A DNA stretch of 64,000 nucleotides from Isochrysis galbana (Eukaryota > Haptophyta > Isochrysidales > Isochrysidaceae), in NCBI GenBank assembly GCA_018136815.1, contig CM030935.1, positions 5,772,448-5,836,447 of the forward strand. The letters run 5' to 3'. Made by a program: the position numbers and the translations under genes. Positions 1 through 10,636 of the stretch are shown here, in pieces (positions within the stretch are counted from its first letter, which is position 1; each line of letters opens with the position of its first letter). The notes below the pieces were generated by a model. The model had not been told where the DNA came from. It ran no database searches and saw only the letters and a program-made list of their open reading frames with translations.

Positions 1-2
1 AT

Positions 3-3000
3 GTGGCCCGGCTCACGGGCCGCGACTCGGCCTATGACGTGCGAGCCATCGCGGTGGCAGATGACGCCGAGGGGGCTCGTGCACCGCTCGCGCTCGTGCC
101 TGACGACGGGGCATCTTCTTGCCACATCCTACGTGCTGTCGAGACGTCTGATTCTTCTGCCGCCGGCACTTCGTTTGGCTTTGGTGGAGGCTTTGAATGG
201 CTTGGCTTTGAGGGCGGGGAGCAAATGCAAGAGACGCTCTCTGCCTCCAAGGTGTTCTCGTCCTGGAGAGATTGCCACGTTCGCTTGGGAATCGCTCAGC
301 AGAATAGCGCGGAGCGAGTCGAAATGCGTCTTGTGCGCGGCTCCGCGGACGATCGCTTGACCTCTGATTTTTCTTTCGGTGTGTGGGCGCCCAAGAAGGT
401 GGAGATAATCCTCAGCGATGCCTCACTAGATCGCATCGCTCCTCTCGCCCGCGATGGCTGCGATACACCGCTCTATCAATCTGCTCGAGCGACGGCCCTG
501 GCAGACGGCTATGACGTGACGCCCATTGTCACCTTCATCACCACCGATCCAGCCGTAGCTTCAGTTTCGTCGCAAAATGTAATCGTTGGGCACTCGGCTG
601 GATCGGCTCAAGTTCGTCTATACGATGACGCTGCGGAGGAGGAGAGCGCCCACGTCCAAGTCTCCGATCAGACTCCCGTCCACGCTGTCCAACTCTCCAC
701 CAGGCTCGTCGCGGCCACGCAGTGGGACATCCGTGTAGCGACCGACGCGCCGCCGACGGCGGCCGCGGCCTCGCTGCGCGGAGTGGCTCAATTCGACACC
801 TCTCTACGTAGAGAGGGGAGCGAGGGGACGCTCTACAGCACTGTGCTATGGAGCGATGGCAGCGAGGAGCCGCTCAGTCCAAGGGCAAACCTTGATATGA
901 GGGCGGACTCGCACGACATTGAGCTGTTGCACCCCACACGCGAGGACACCCCTTGGCGTGCGCGTGTCGCAGTGGGAGCGGAGCCAGGTTGTCACTCTGT
1001 GGCCGTTAACTGGACGCAATGTGGCGCCGTGCTAGCTCAGGGCTTCGCTCCGATCGCGCTAGCGCTGCCTACGCCAACCGGTGCAGAGCTGACACTGAGC
1101 CACAAGCGGCTGTCGCCCCCGGACGACGACGCTGCGCGCGCCGGGGTCGACCTACCCTCAAGCTCCACGCTCTCGCTAACAGTGCAGTACCTGGATACTA
1201 ACTCGGGAGAGGCTACGAGTCGGGATTTGACCGGTGATGAGAGAGTGACCCTCTCCGTGGAGCCGACAACCGGATGCGCGGCGGTGGACTCGGACGGGCG
1301 GTCCATTCACATCTTGCCATCAGCGCGATGCACCTCTGTCACTCTTACGGCTACTGTGAGACTTGGGGGCCGAGGTGCTGCTCCTATCGTCGCCAACGCT
1401 TTCGTGGTGGTCGCGAGGGTGGACTCGGCGACGTTGGACTTCGTTGGCGACGAGAAGGTTGCCACCTCGGGGGTGGACGCCGCTGCGAACGCTCGTGTTG
1501 GGGTGACGCGCATCGGCCGCGTCCAGTGCACTGACACCCCTGGGAGCACTGTTGTTTTCCATGGGGCATCGGCGCGGCTGCAGGTCTTCCTCGACGACGC
1601 TCCAACCACACCGATTGACGTGTCCTCCCACGCGGTGTTCGGCTCCTCCAACGAGGCCGCCGCGCGCGTGCTCGATGCGGGCAGCAGCCGCCTCGTGGCG
1701 GTCGGCCCCGGAAAGGCCCGCGTTGAAGGACGCTTCGGAAGATCCACCAGTGCGGCGGCAGTGCTCACTGTGGAGGACGCTGTGCTAGATCGCGTTACAC
1801 GCATCGACTGGCGAGCTTTCCGACTCGACGGGAAGTCGACGTTGCGTGGTGTCGCTCACAGCAAGTATGCCACCCGGCTGCGCATCGAGTGGGCTTCGGG
1901 CCTTCGCTGGTCCCACTGGGCGAGCGACACACTTGCCGCCGAGGCACTCGTGGCCTTCACCTCATCCGATGAGATCGCGGTGGATGTCTCACCCGACGGA
2001 ACTCTGACCCTTGCCCACAACTCCGCTGACGACGTGACGTTGCGGGCACACCTCAAGTGCGACGTCAAGATGACGGACTCCTTCACAGTACAGGCTAACC
2101 TTGTTGCCGCACCGCTCGACGTGGACCTGGGCGCGCCACTGGGTTTACCTTTTCCCCCTGTTGTCGGTGGAGACCTGCTTCAGTTGCCCCTCCGCGTGTC
2201 TCCTGCGCGAGGCCATTTCCTACGGTCGGTATCGCTCAAGGTGGTGGTAGGCGAGGCGGGCGCGCTTTCCAGTGCTCCGCCGGCCTTTTGGGACGCGTCA
2301 ACGGCCCAGTTCCCCACCACGGCTGCGATCAACGTGCCTGGCGAGCCTGCGACCTTGTTGATTCTGAGTGGCGCTGCCGTGCCCTCTCCCACATCTCGCC
2401 GAGGCGAAGTCGAGCTCGGGGTGTTGAACGTGCTCGCCCCTCCCTCGGGCTTCGACACCGCCCTCCTGGCTGTGGAGATCCTCTCCATCGAATCCGTGGC
2501 CTCGGCCGACTGCGACATTCTCGCTCGCCCTGCGCCGGTGTGCTTGTCGTCCAAGACCTTCACAGCCGCCGTTGCTGCGGCTGGTCATGTGCGCATCACT
2601 CACCGCGGGCGACAGATGTCGAGCCCACTGCGGCTGCCGCCTCCCCTTGCAGCAGCGGAGTCTCTCCTCTCGACTGGACGCCGCCGGCTCGCTAACTGTG
2701 ACCCATGCGGCAACCCGTCACAGCAGATCCCCGGCGATTTCAACGGGGACTGTCACGTCCTGGCGTCCGACGCATCCGCCGTGCAAGCATTCCTAGGGAG
2801 AAGGGAAGCCTTCGAGCTACACGGCGAGGGAGAGGATCCACTCAAGACTTACGTCTCTGCCTCTGGCCAGCAATGCGAGTGGCTCTCGGCGCAGGCCAAT
2901 CCTACGATGGATGTGATGAGCGCAGAGGATGGGTACAGTGGTGCAGCAGTGGGCTCGCCTCGCGTCGACCTCGCGGACGTGGACCAGATCCTCCGAACGA

Positions 3001-6000
3001 CAGCTACGCATTACCGCATGCTGAAAGGGCTAGGCGCGCAATGCGCAGCAAACCCCGGCGGAGAGGGTGGCTCCTTCCACGCGCGCGTGGAGTTGTTGGC
3101 GGCAGATGGTTCGGGTGGAATGAAAGCGGCCGACCCTGCCTCCACCGAGGTATTTTTCGAGCTGCGCCTCGAAGCCGCGGGAGGAGGAGCCGAAGAGGAG
3201 TCGAAGATAGGCCATGACGCGATCGCGCTCCAGCCATCGCAGGTGCGCTTGCACAAAGGTGTGCAATCTCTAGATCGTCAGCCCGCCGCATTCTCTCGCC
3301 ATGTCGGCGTCAGTGGTAGGGCGCAGTGGGGGATGCTCGTGAAGGCAGATCCGGCCGGAGTAGGTGCTTGGGAGGTGGACGTGTCTCCCATCATTGGCGG
3401 CAAGGCGATTGTGTACTATGCTGCCGTGCTGGTTGAATCGTTGGACGCGTCCGGTTCCAAGCACGCCCCTCTATCCTACGGAGCGTGGCGAGGGGCGTCC
3501 GTTGAACCATATGTGAGTGCTGGGCTAGCGTTCGCACCCATCTGGGGGTCGAGCTCGTCGGCGATCGCTGGAGCCAGCAACCCCCTCGTCTGTGAGGTGT
3601 CAACGAATCATGCTGCCGGACCAGGAGCCGTGATTTCACGCTCGGGGATCGCCCTTACGCCCCCTGCGGAAGGTGCTGGCACTGGTGAGTCGAATCAAGT
3701 CGGCGGCGGTAGTGCGTCCTGGTGGGATCGCCTGTCCTTTCCGCAGATCCAAGCACCAGAGGTACGCATGCCACATCTGGCAGGGCCAAGCTGGCCTTGG
3801 CGTGGCGGCCAAACCGACTCTTACTCCCCAACACCTCATGATGGGACCGCGATCCATAACTCCATCCAGAACATCACGGGCCCCGCCTCTACAAGTGGAT
3901 CTGCCGGTGGCGAGGCGAAGGGCACAGGTGGAGCGAGCTCCTCGATAGTTGATACCCCACCTTGGTGGTCCCTCTCGGGCTGGTACCACATACCGCCGTC
4001 CTCGCACTTGGACAAGCGCATACCCCCGGCCGTTGCGGCGATATCGGCCCTCATCCTGTTTTTCGCCTGCTTCCTCCCGCGTCGGAAGCCGCCTTCGGTG
4101 GTGCCTCGCAAACTCGTATCTCGCAGTGGCATGGCCGCCGGAGGTCCTGGAGGCTCCCCCATCGCGAGTGATCCCTTTACTTGGCATCTTCCGTACATGC
4201 AACACACGCCGCCCAAGAGCTGCAAGTCATCCGTGCCGCACACTCCGCCGCTGGCGACTGGAGGGTCGCCGCGGTGCACTTCGCCACGCGAATCAGGAGC
4301 ACCGCTCCGACCTCACCATATGCCGCAGCCGCAACCTCTACCGCCATCCGCCGTGTCTCCCCGCCTTCCCCTCCCTCGCCTCGCCGCGGTTGCCGCTCTC
4401 GATAAAGATGAGGAAGGTCAACGTAGCCCAACTCTCGCCGCTCTCTCGGCAGCCGCAAACAATGCGCGGGCAGCAGGGGTCGCCGCCCTCGCGCGCATCT
4501 TTGGGAACGACTCTCCGGTAACGCGGCGTGCTGCTTCGATCGCTCGCCCACCGCCTGTTGCACCGCCTCCAGAAGCTATGATGAGCTTCCGAGAGCGCCT
4601 TGGGTATTCAGCACCTCAGGCGGCATACTCGCCCGACGGCGGCTTCTTCTCTCCTGGAGATCTGGATGGCCGACACTTTTCTCACGGAGCGAGCAGGGAG
4701 CTCCTCTTCCCGGGAGCGCTTGGCGGAAAGGGCACCTTGCCTGGGCTGGAAGAAGGACGCGACGAGCGTATTGTCGCCCTGCGTGAGGCGGAGCGCACGC
4801 TGAGGGAGCAGCAGACTTTGTGCGAGTCGCTCGCCGCTGGAGAGACGGATGCTGGAATAGCCTCACTATTGTTGACGCGAGGTCGAGAGCTCGCCACCAC
4901 CAGGCTCGAGGTGTGCAACTGTTCGGTTGCCGTGGCACTCGCGGCGGCGGGCGGGCGCGAAGCAAGCAACAAATCTCCAGCCATGCTTGCGGCTAGCCGG
5001 AAAGCTCGAGCTGCCGCAGCTGATGTTGAGGCAGCCGCGGCGGCGGCCGCTGCGGCCGAGCGGGCGGCGGCCGAGGCGGCCGCGGCAGCCGAGGCAGCGG
5101 CGGCCGTTGCTACACCCATTTACCGGCTGGCGAGTGAGCCTCACGCCGACGCCGATGCGCCTGCACCCGCCGAGGCGCGTCAGGTCAGCTTGGCCGCGGC
5201 CGCTGCCGCCGCCGCAGCAGAGAGGCCTTGCTCCAAAAGCTCGCGTCGTTCGCTCGAAGGGCAGCTAGGAGACGTCGCTCAGTCTAGCTCGGGGGCGGGC
5301 AGCCAACCTACGGCTAGGCAGCTCCTAGCATCTGATTCAGAGGTGCGTCACTCGATGCAGTCGGGTGCCACCTCCCCGGCGCACTCGCATCACAGCGGCG
5401 AAAACCAAGTGCCGTCGATTGAACGACCTCCGCAAGACCATATGCACAAAACCTATGGTTCACCCGCGGACTCGACTTCCGGTTATTCGGCATTCTCCTT
5501 CATGTATGACTACGACGAACGCGCGCCGCTACCCAACTTCCCATCGTCGTCGTACGCTCAGCGGGCTGAGCTGCGCGCGCCGGTTACCCCCGGCGGGCCA
5601 CGAACTTCGTTGCAAGAGAGCACCTTATGGAACCTCGACCGCGACACCGGGCTGTGGACGCCTTACGATCAAACGCCCCTCCGAACACCGCGCACGCCGG
5701 CTACTCCACGGGCACAGACCCCTTCGGTCATAACCGAAGAGCCGCCTGCCTCGCCGCTTGTGACGGCTGCCACTTCATTCGCCAACGCCATTGGCCTCGG
5801 TGGGCTCTTTGGCGGCTCGAATGGTGGCACTAGCGGTGGGGCGTCGAAGGACTCGCCCAACGAAGGTGCGTTGCTAGTCACACCTATCCCGTCGCCGGCA
5901 GTGGTGACGCAAGCGCCACCGCCATCAGCGATGCCGTACCGAGGCCCGCCTCCCGTCAACGACTTGCTCGAGGAGCAGCGCCGCAGACTCAAGTTTGATC

Positions 6001-6494
6001 GCGCGGTCGCCTCATCAATCTTCACCGCTTCGCAGCAGCTTGCCTTTCGCTCGGAGTCTCTTGCGGCGCACATCTCCGCTGAGGGCGACGAAGCGCTAGC
6101 TGCCGCGCTCGTGGCATGTGAAGAAAAACTAAATGCTGAGGTGGTCGAAATGCGGAGGTTTATGCGCCAGCTTGCGCGGCTCATTGAGCGAGATCCCGTC
6201 GTGTCCAGGAAGGTGCAATACAATTGGATCACGTCGGCAGAGATGCAGCTTTTCTCGCCAGATTCTCCTCCAAATAATTCGCCCGAGGGAGCACCACAGC
6301 CTCCTGCCCGAGCAAATAACCGGCGCGCCTCGGTGCAGCCTCTGCGCAAGGGGATTTCTCTCTTTCGGCGCATGAGCTCGGGCGTCGACAAGAAGGAGGA
6401 TCCATCGTCCACGCAGGGTACATTGACTTACCCAACCACCGTGCCTCAGAGTCCGGACCCATTGTCACCGACAGCCGAGAAGCTCTCTTTCTGA
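3..6494 (+). CDS. Giant single-pass membrane protein, TMEM132-like with cohesin- and dockerin-like regions (5' partial)
   Basis: The frame is open from the left edge for 2163 codons, so the true start lies outside the window. Residues 1 to about 700 look like serial immunoglobulin/BIG-type beta-sandwich domains with the spacing seen in the TMEM132 family. Residues about 700-880 resemble a cohesin fold (opening 'DLGAPLGLPF', then 'GDLLQLPLRVS'). Around 911-935 is a dockerin/EF-hand-like calcium loop ('GDFNGDCHVLAS'), followed by a second beta-rich segment. A single hydrophobic segment ('AVAAISALILFFACFL', about 1342-1359) followed by RRK is the membrane anchor. The roughly 800-residue cytoplasmic tail is Pro/Ser-rich, with an alanine-rich heptad-like stretch (about 1665-1706) and a charged helical region near 1990-2070. 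It is probably a surface adhesion or cell-covering protein. Family assignment is by pattern only; a generic cadherin/BIG surface protein is the alternative. Confidence 0.7.
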   Translation: MARLTGRDSAYDVRAIAVADDAEGARAPLALVPDDGASSCHILRAVETSDSSAAGTSFGFGGGFEWLGFEGGEQMQETLSASKVFSSWRDCHVRLGIAQQNSAERVEMRLVRGSADDRLTSDFSFGVWAPKKVEIILSDASLDRIAPLARDGCDTPLYQSARATALADGYDVTPIVTFITTDPAVASVSSQNVIVGHSAGSAQVRLYDDAAEEESAHVQVSDQTPVHAVQLSTRLVAATQWDIRVATDAPPTAAAASLRGVAQFDTSLRREGSEGTLYSTVLWSDGSEEPLSPRANLDMRADSHDIELLHPTREDTPWRARVAVGAEPGCHSVAVNWTQCGAVLAQGFAPIALALPTPTGAELTLSHKRLSPPDDDAARAGVDLPSSSTLSLTVQYLDTNSGEATSRDLTGDERVTLSVEPTTGCAAVDSDGRSIHILPSARCTSVTLTATVRLGGRGAAPIVANAFVVVARVDSATLDFVGDEKVATSGVDAAANARVGVTRIGRVQCTDTPGSTVVFHGASARLQVFLDDAPTTPIDVSSHAVFGSSNEAAARVLDAGSSRLVAVGPGKARVEGRFGRSTSAAAVLTVEDAVLDRVTRIDWRAFRLDGKSTLRGVAHSKYATRLRIEWASGLRWSHWASDTLAAEALVAFTSSDEIAVDVSPDGTLTLAHNSADDVTLRAHLKCDVKMTDSFTVQANLVAAPLDVDLGAPLGLPFPPVVGGDLLQLPLRVSPARGHFLRSVSLKVVVGEAGALSSAPPAFWDASTAQFPTTAAINVPGEPATLLILSGAAVPSPTSRRGEVELGVLNVLAPPSGFDTALLAVEILSIESVASADCDILARPAPVCLSSKTFTAAVAAAGHVRITHRGRQMSSPLRLPPPLAAAESLLSTGRRRLANCDPCGNPSQQIPGDFNGDCHVLASDASAVQAFLGRREAFELHGEGEDPLKTYVSASGQQCEWLSAQANPTMDVMSAEDGYSGAAVGSPRVDLADVDQILRTTATHYRMLKGLGAQCAANPGGEGGSFHARVELLAADGSGGMKAADPASTEVFFELRLEAAGGGAEEESKIGHDAIALQPSQVRLHKGVQSLDRQPAAFSRHVGVSGRAQWGMLVKADPAGVGAWEVDVSPIIGGKAIVYYAAVLVESLDASGSKHAPLSYGAWRGASVEPYVSAGLAFAPIWGSSSSAIAGASNPLVCEVSTNHAAGPGAVISRSGIALTPPAEGAGTGESNQVGGGSASWWDRLSFPQIQAPEVRMPHLAGPSWPWRGGQTDSYSPTPHDGTAIHNSIQNITGPASTSGSAGGEAKGTGGASSSIVDTPPWWSLSGWYHIPPSSHLDKRIPPAVAAISALILFFACFLPRRKPPSVVPRKLVSRSGMAAGGPGGSPIASDPFTWHLPYMQHTPPKSCKSSVPHTPPLATGGSPRCTSPRESGAPLRPHHMPQPQPLPPSAVSPRLPLPRLAAVAALDKDEEGQRSPTLAALSAAANNARAAGVAALARIFGNDSPVTRRAASIARPPPVAPPPEAMMSFRERLGYSAPQAAYSPDGGFFSPGDLDGRHFSHGASRELLFPGALGGKGTLPGLEEGRDERIVALREAERTLREQQTLCESLAAGETDAGIASLLLTRGRELATTRLEVCNCSVAVALAAAGGREASNKSPAMLAASRKARAAAADVEAAAAAAAAAERAAAEAAAAAEAAAAVATPIYRLASEPHADADAPAPAEARQVSLAAAAAAAAAERPCSKSSRRSLEGQLGDVAQSSSGAGSQPTARQLLASDSEVRHSMQSGATSPAHSHHSGENQVPSIERPPQDHMHKTYGSPADSTSGYSAFSFMYDYDERAPLPNFPSSSYAQRAELRAPVTPGGPRTSLQESTLWNLDRDTGLWTPYDQTPLRTPRTPATPRAQTPSVITEEPPASPLVTAATSFANAIGLGGLFGGSNGGTSGGASKDSPNEGALLVTPIPSPAVVTQAPPPSAMPYRGPPPVNDLLEEQRRRLKFDRAVASSIFTASQQLAFRSESLAAHISAEGDEALAAALVACEEKLNAEVVEMRRFMRQLARLIERDPVVSRKVQYNWITSAEMQLFSPDSPPNNSPEGAPQPPARANNRRASVQPLRKGISLFRRMSSGVDKKEDPSSTQGTLTYPTTVPQSPDPLSPTAEKLSF

Positions 6495-7457
<963 letters not shown>

Positions 7458-7523
7458 TCGCAGAGCGACTGCAGAACGAGAAGTCGACGTCATGCCGGTT
7501 TATTACCTTAAACGAGCCAACAA

Positions 7524-9041
7524 TTATAGTAATAGCAAAAACAAAATTCGAATCGCAAATTTCGAGACCAAAATCTGCAAACCTGGACTTGAGACCATGG
7601 GGAATCCGAATCTGTGTGTCTTGTGCGTCTGTGGCAACACGGGGAACTGTTCAATTGTAATTGTGAGCGCGTACCTTACACGAATATTCATGCCTACAGC
7701 CTTCAGATGGGCAGGAATACAACAGGAAGTTGCTATGCACCTTGTGCGACCCCAGAATAGAGAGAGAACGAGCCCGACCTTTGCAATGACGGCTGCCACT
7801 TGATCAACTTTTGCGAAGTCCTTTAGCTCGAGACTCAACACATGCGTCCCACAACACGTCGCCGTCAGCCATTTGTAGTGTCGCTCCAGAATTTTCCAAG
7901 CCGCTTTCATCGTGCTACAAGTGTCAGTAACGACCTGTACAAAGCCAAAACGACCATTCCGCTCCATACATTGGCGAAGCAACTCAGACACAAACCCAGC
8001 ATTTTCTGAATCGCCGCTCGTCACTTTGATCGTGCCATCGAATAGCATGCACCCAGGATTGCCGAAGAGAAAGTTGATGAGGTGATCTTTCTTCACGTTG
8101 TCCCACCCATCCGAGATTATTGAGCAACCGTTCTGTAGCAGCTGTTGCCGCAACGGTTCCATCTCGCGATGCAACCTCTCCACTGTGCCATTGAGCAAGG
8201 GCCCGAGTAGACCTTTCCGATTTGGCCCCTTGTAGGACGGAGGTGCTGTCTTCAGCTTTATTACCATCTCTTTAAACTTGGGATGGTCTGCCACAGCTGC
8301 GGGAACATTACAAGCATAAAACATTTCTGCTATCGCCGCATCACACACTTGCTTCGATGCCAAATTAAATTGCAGCGTGCCTTGTCCACGACCAGCCTGA
8401 GCTGAAAGCGCACGCTCACACGCAGACTGCCCGGCTACGAGCGGCGCCGCTGCCGCCACATCTACTTCCCTCGCTGCCGCCTTCTGCCGCTTCTTCGCAT
8501 CTTTCTCGCTCTCACTTGTGCGCACCTTCTCAACGAGGGTTAGGAAAGATGAGTCATCGCAAGGGCATTGTGCAGAGTTGTTGCGACCAAGCACGTGGTC
8601 AACAACCCTCGTAGCACTGCCGCGCCGCTGCACACCACAACCAATGCACCGCCACAGCGGGTGGTTGGGGTCTTCCTCGCCGAGGATGATGACGCACGCC
8701 CAAACTGCTTCGGTGCGCCTCGCGCCAACGGAGCGCTTGCGCACTCCCTGAAGGACAGGCTGACTCAGGCCGGTGGCGCGGGCGGGGAGCACGCCAAAGG
8801 GGGTCATGCTTCCCGGCCTGCCACGCGCGGCGGGCAGGGCCTCTTCACATGCCTCGTCGTCGTCTTGCAGATGGGCCGGCTGTTGGGCGCCTCGCGCTCC
8901 ATTGAGGAGCACGGCCCACTGCAGGGGCGCAGCGGCCGTGGGTGCCCTCTCCTGCCGCGGGGTGTCGGCACGGTCTGCCTCGCCTGCCCCGTCGTTGCAC
9001 GCGCGCGCGCTCAGGGCACGGTCGACGTTGGGGTTGAACAT
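7524..9041 (-). pseudogene. hAT-superfamily transposase, C-terminally incomplete
   Basis: The 505-codon frame has a BED-like zinc finger near residues 125-165 ('WRCIGCG' then 'VVDHVLG' and 'CPC'). It is followed by a DUF659-type hAT core with 'SIISDGWDN', 'VVTDTCSTMKAAW' and 'CCGTHVLSLELKDF'. The hAT dimerisation domain expected at the C-terminus is absent: after about residue 440 the frame runs into unrelated sequence also found, diverged, at 20460-20590. A transposase of this type cuts and pastes DNA using short terminal and subterminal repeats; seven CTGTGTTT-type repeats lie upstream at 9262-9352. The element is probably an immobile remnant, unless an unseen intron joins a missing exon. 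Confidence 0.75.
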
Positions 9042-9261
9042 GGCGGGGATGAGGGAGGAGAGAGAGGGGGGGGGGGTCGCGCACGGTCACAAGGGAGAGT
9101 AGCGCGGGGCCGCGCGCGGGGGAGCGGGGAGCGGAGCAGCGGAGCCGCGCGCGGGGCGCGGGGCGCGGGGCATATATTATACTACTACAATATACAAAGC
9201 ACTATACATTATACTTAGAAGAGATAGTTGTGAGTTATAGAGGTAGAGACCCCCCGCTGTC

Positions 9262-9360
9262 CCGCTGTGTTTGGGACTGTGTTTGGCTGTGTTTCTACGA
9301 AACCCAAACACAGACTGTGTTTCCTGTGTTTGGAGAAGCCCCGGCTGTGTTTCCCAGCTA
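9262..9360 (-). repeat. Subterminal CTGTGTTT repeats and probable end of the hAT element
   Basis: Seven copies of CTGTGTTT (one inverted) occur within about 95 bp upstream of the hAT transposase. The last, 'CTGTGTTTCCCAGCTAGG' at 9343-9360, resembles the terminal repeat of the small MITE at 41147-41164. Clustered subterminal motifs are typical transposase binding sites in hAT elements. The opposite end of the element was not found. Confidence 0.55.
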
Positions 9361-9434
9361 GGGTCTCGGCGCGCTCTTCTACAACAAAACGTCGGCCTCC
9401 CAAATAGCGCGGGCTCGCGGCGAGGGCGCGCGCG

Positions 9435-9458
9435 GGGGGGAAGGAGGGGGGGGGGGGG

Positions 9459-9495
<37 letters not shown>

Positions 9496-9546
9496 GCGGC
9501 TCCTTTGCCAAACAGCGGCGGCCCCTGGGAGAACTCTCTTCTCTCT

Positions 9547-9603
<57 letters not shown>

Positions 9604-10190
9604 TGCGCGTGCCCCCCCCCTCTCTCTTCTTCGCCCTCTCTTCTTGTACCCTGTCTCTCTCCTCCTCCTCCTTCTTCTTCTTCTTCCCTCTCTTCTCCGC
9701 CTGTCCTCATGCGTAACACCTTGATGCGTGTGGGTTGGGTCCTCTCTTTCTTCTCTCCGTCTACTACTACTACTCGGCCTCTGTCTCTCAATCTCTCTCC
9801 CCCTGCTCTCCCTGGAGATCCCTCTTTCTCTCTTTCTCTCTTTCTTTCTCTGTCTACTCCCTCCCTCTCCCTTCCTCCCTCCCTCCCTCTCTCTCTCTCT
9901 CTCTGAATATATGTGTGTCTCACCACACACTCCTCTCCTCTCAGACTCTCACCACTCTCATTCTCACTCTCCTCTTCTCGTCTCCCTCCTCCTCTCCTCT
10001 CCTCTCACCTTCTGTTCCTCTTCTCCTCGGCCCACCCCCCCGCCTCCATTTCCACTCTGTCGCGCCCCAACTTTTCTCCTCTCTCTCCACTCATTCTTTC
10101 TTTCTCATCCCCCCTCTCCCTCCTCTTCTCTCCCCTCTCCACTCCCCTCCCCTCTCGCGCCGGCACACTCCCCCCCTCGCCCCCGCTCCA
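9435..10190. promoter_or_regulatory. GA and CT homopurine-homopyrimidine tracts before the 10.2-kb gene
   Basis: A G-run with (GA)n lies at about 9437-9493 and (CT)n at about 9553-9601. The next 600 bp up to the start codon at 10196 is strongly C/T-rich on the + strand. Comparable tracts precede most genes in this window, so it probably forms the promoter and 5' UTR; no TATA box is evident. Confidence 0.4.
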
Positions 10191-10195
10191 TCGCC

Positions 10196-10636
10196 ATGAA
10201 CCCCTTCGAGATGTTCTTCTCCTTCTTTGGCCTCGGCGGGGGCGACGAGGAGTATGGGTACGAGGACGCCACCTCTCGCGAATTCGTCGTCAGCTACGGC
10301 GGCGACCAGCTCTACGGGGCGAATGAGGGCAGTGCGCCCTCTCCCCCCCCCTTCAGCAACTACACCTGCCTCTTCCCGCTCAATAAGACACTCACCGTGA
10401 TCAACGGCACGCTGTACATCGAGGACGCGCCGAGTTGCGGTGACGTGCCTGCACTGATCCTCTTCGCGCTCGTCATGCTTATCCTCATCCTGACTGTCGC
10501 GCAGTCGAGCGGTGGACCCAGTGCTGCGGCACGCAGCTTGGGCCTCACCACGCCACCAGCGCCACCGCCTTCCAAGTCCTACATGAAGCAGGCGCGCGCC
10601 AAGGCTTCCGGCAGCCAAGGCGCCCCCATGGTTTAG
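10196..10636 (+). CDS. Small single-pass membrane protein, function unknown
   Basis: 146 residues from the ATG at 10196, which follows a long C/T-rich leader; the longer upstream frame is repeat-encoded Ser/Leu. Residues 1-15 are hydrophobic and Phe-rich. About 50-80 holds three possible N-glycosylation sites (NYT, NKT, NGT) between two cysteines that could pair. A strong transmembrane segment follows ('ALILFALVMLILILTVA', about 84-100). The C-terminal 45 residues are basic, Pro/Ser-rich and presumably cytosolic. The layout suggests a glycosylated lumenal or extracellular N-terminal part. No family was recognised. The match of glycosylation sites, cysteines and membrane segment makes a real gene likely. 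Confidence 0.65.
   Translation: MNPFEMFFSFFGLGGGDEEYGYEDATSREFVVSYGGDQLYGANEGSAPSPPPFSNYTCLFPLNKTLTVINGTLYIEDAPSCGDVPALILFALVMLILILTVAQSSGGPSAAARSLGLTTPPAPPPSKSYMKQARAKASGSQGAPMV

Noticed and set aside
5669-6412. 247-codon frame antisense to the 3' end of the TMEM132-like gene
   Set aside because: Ser/Ala-rich shadow of a strongly supported coding strand; no start context and no domain.
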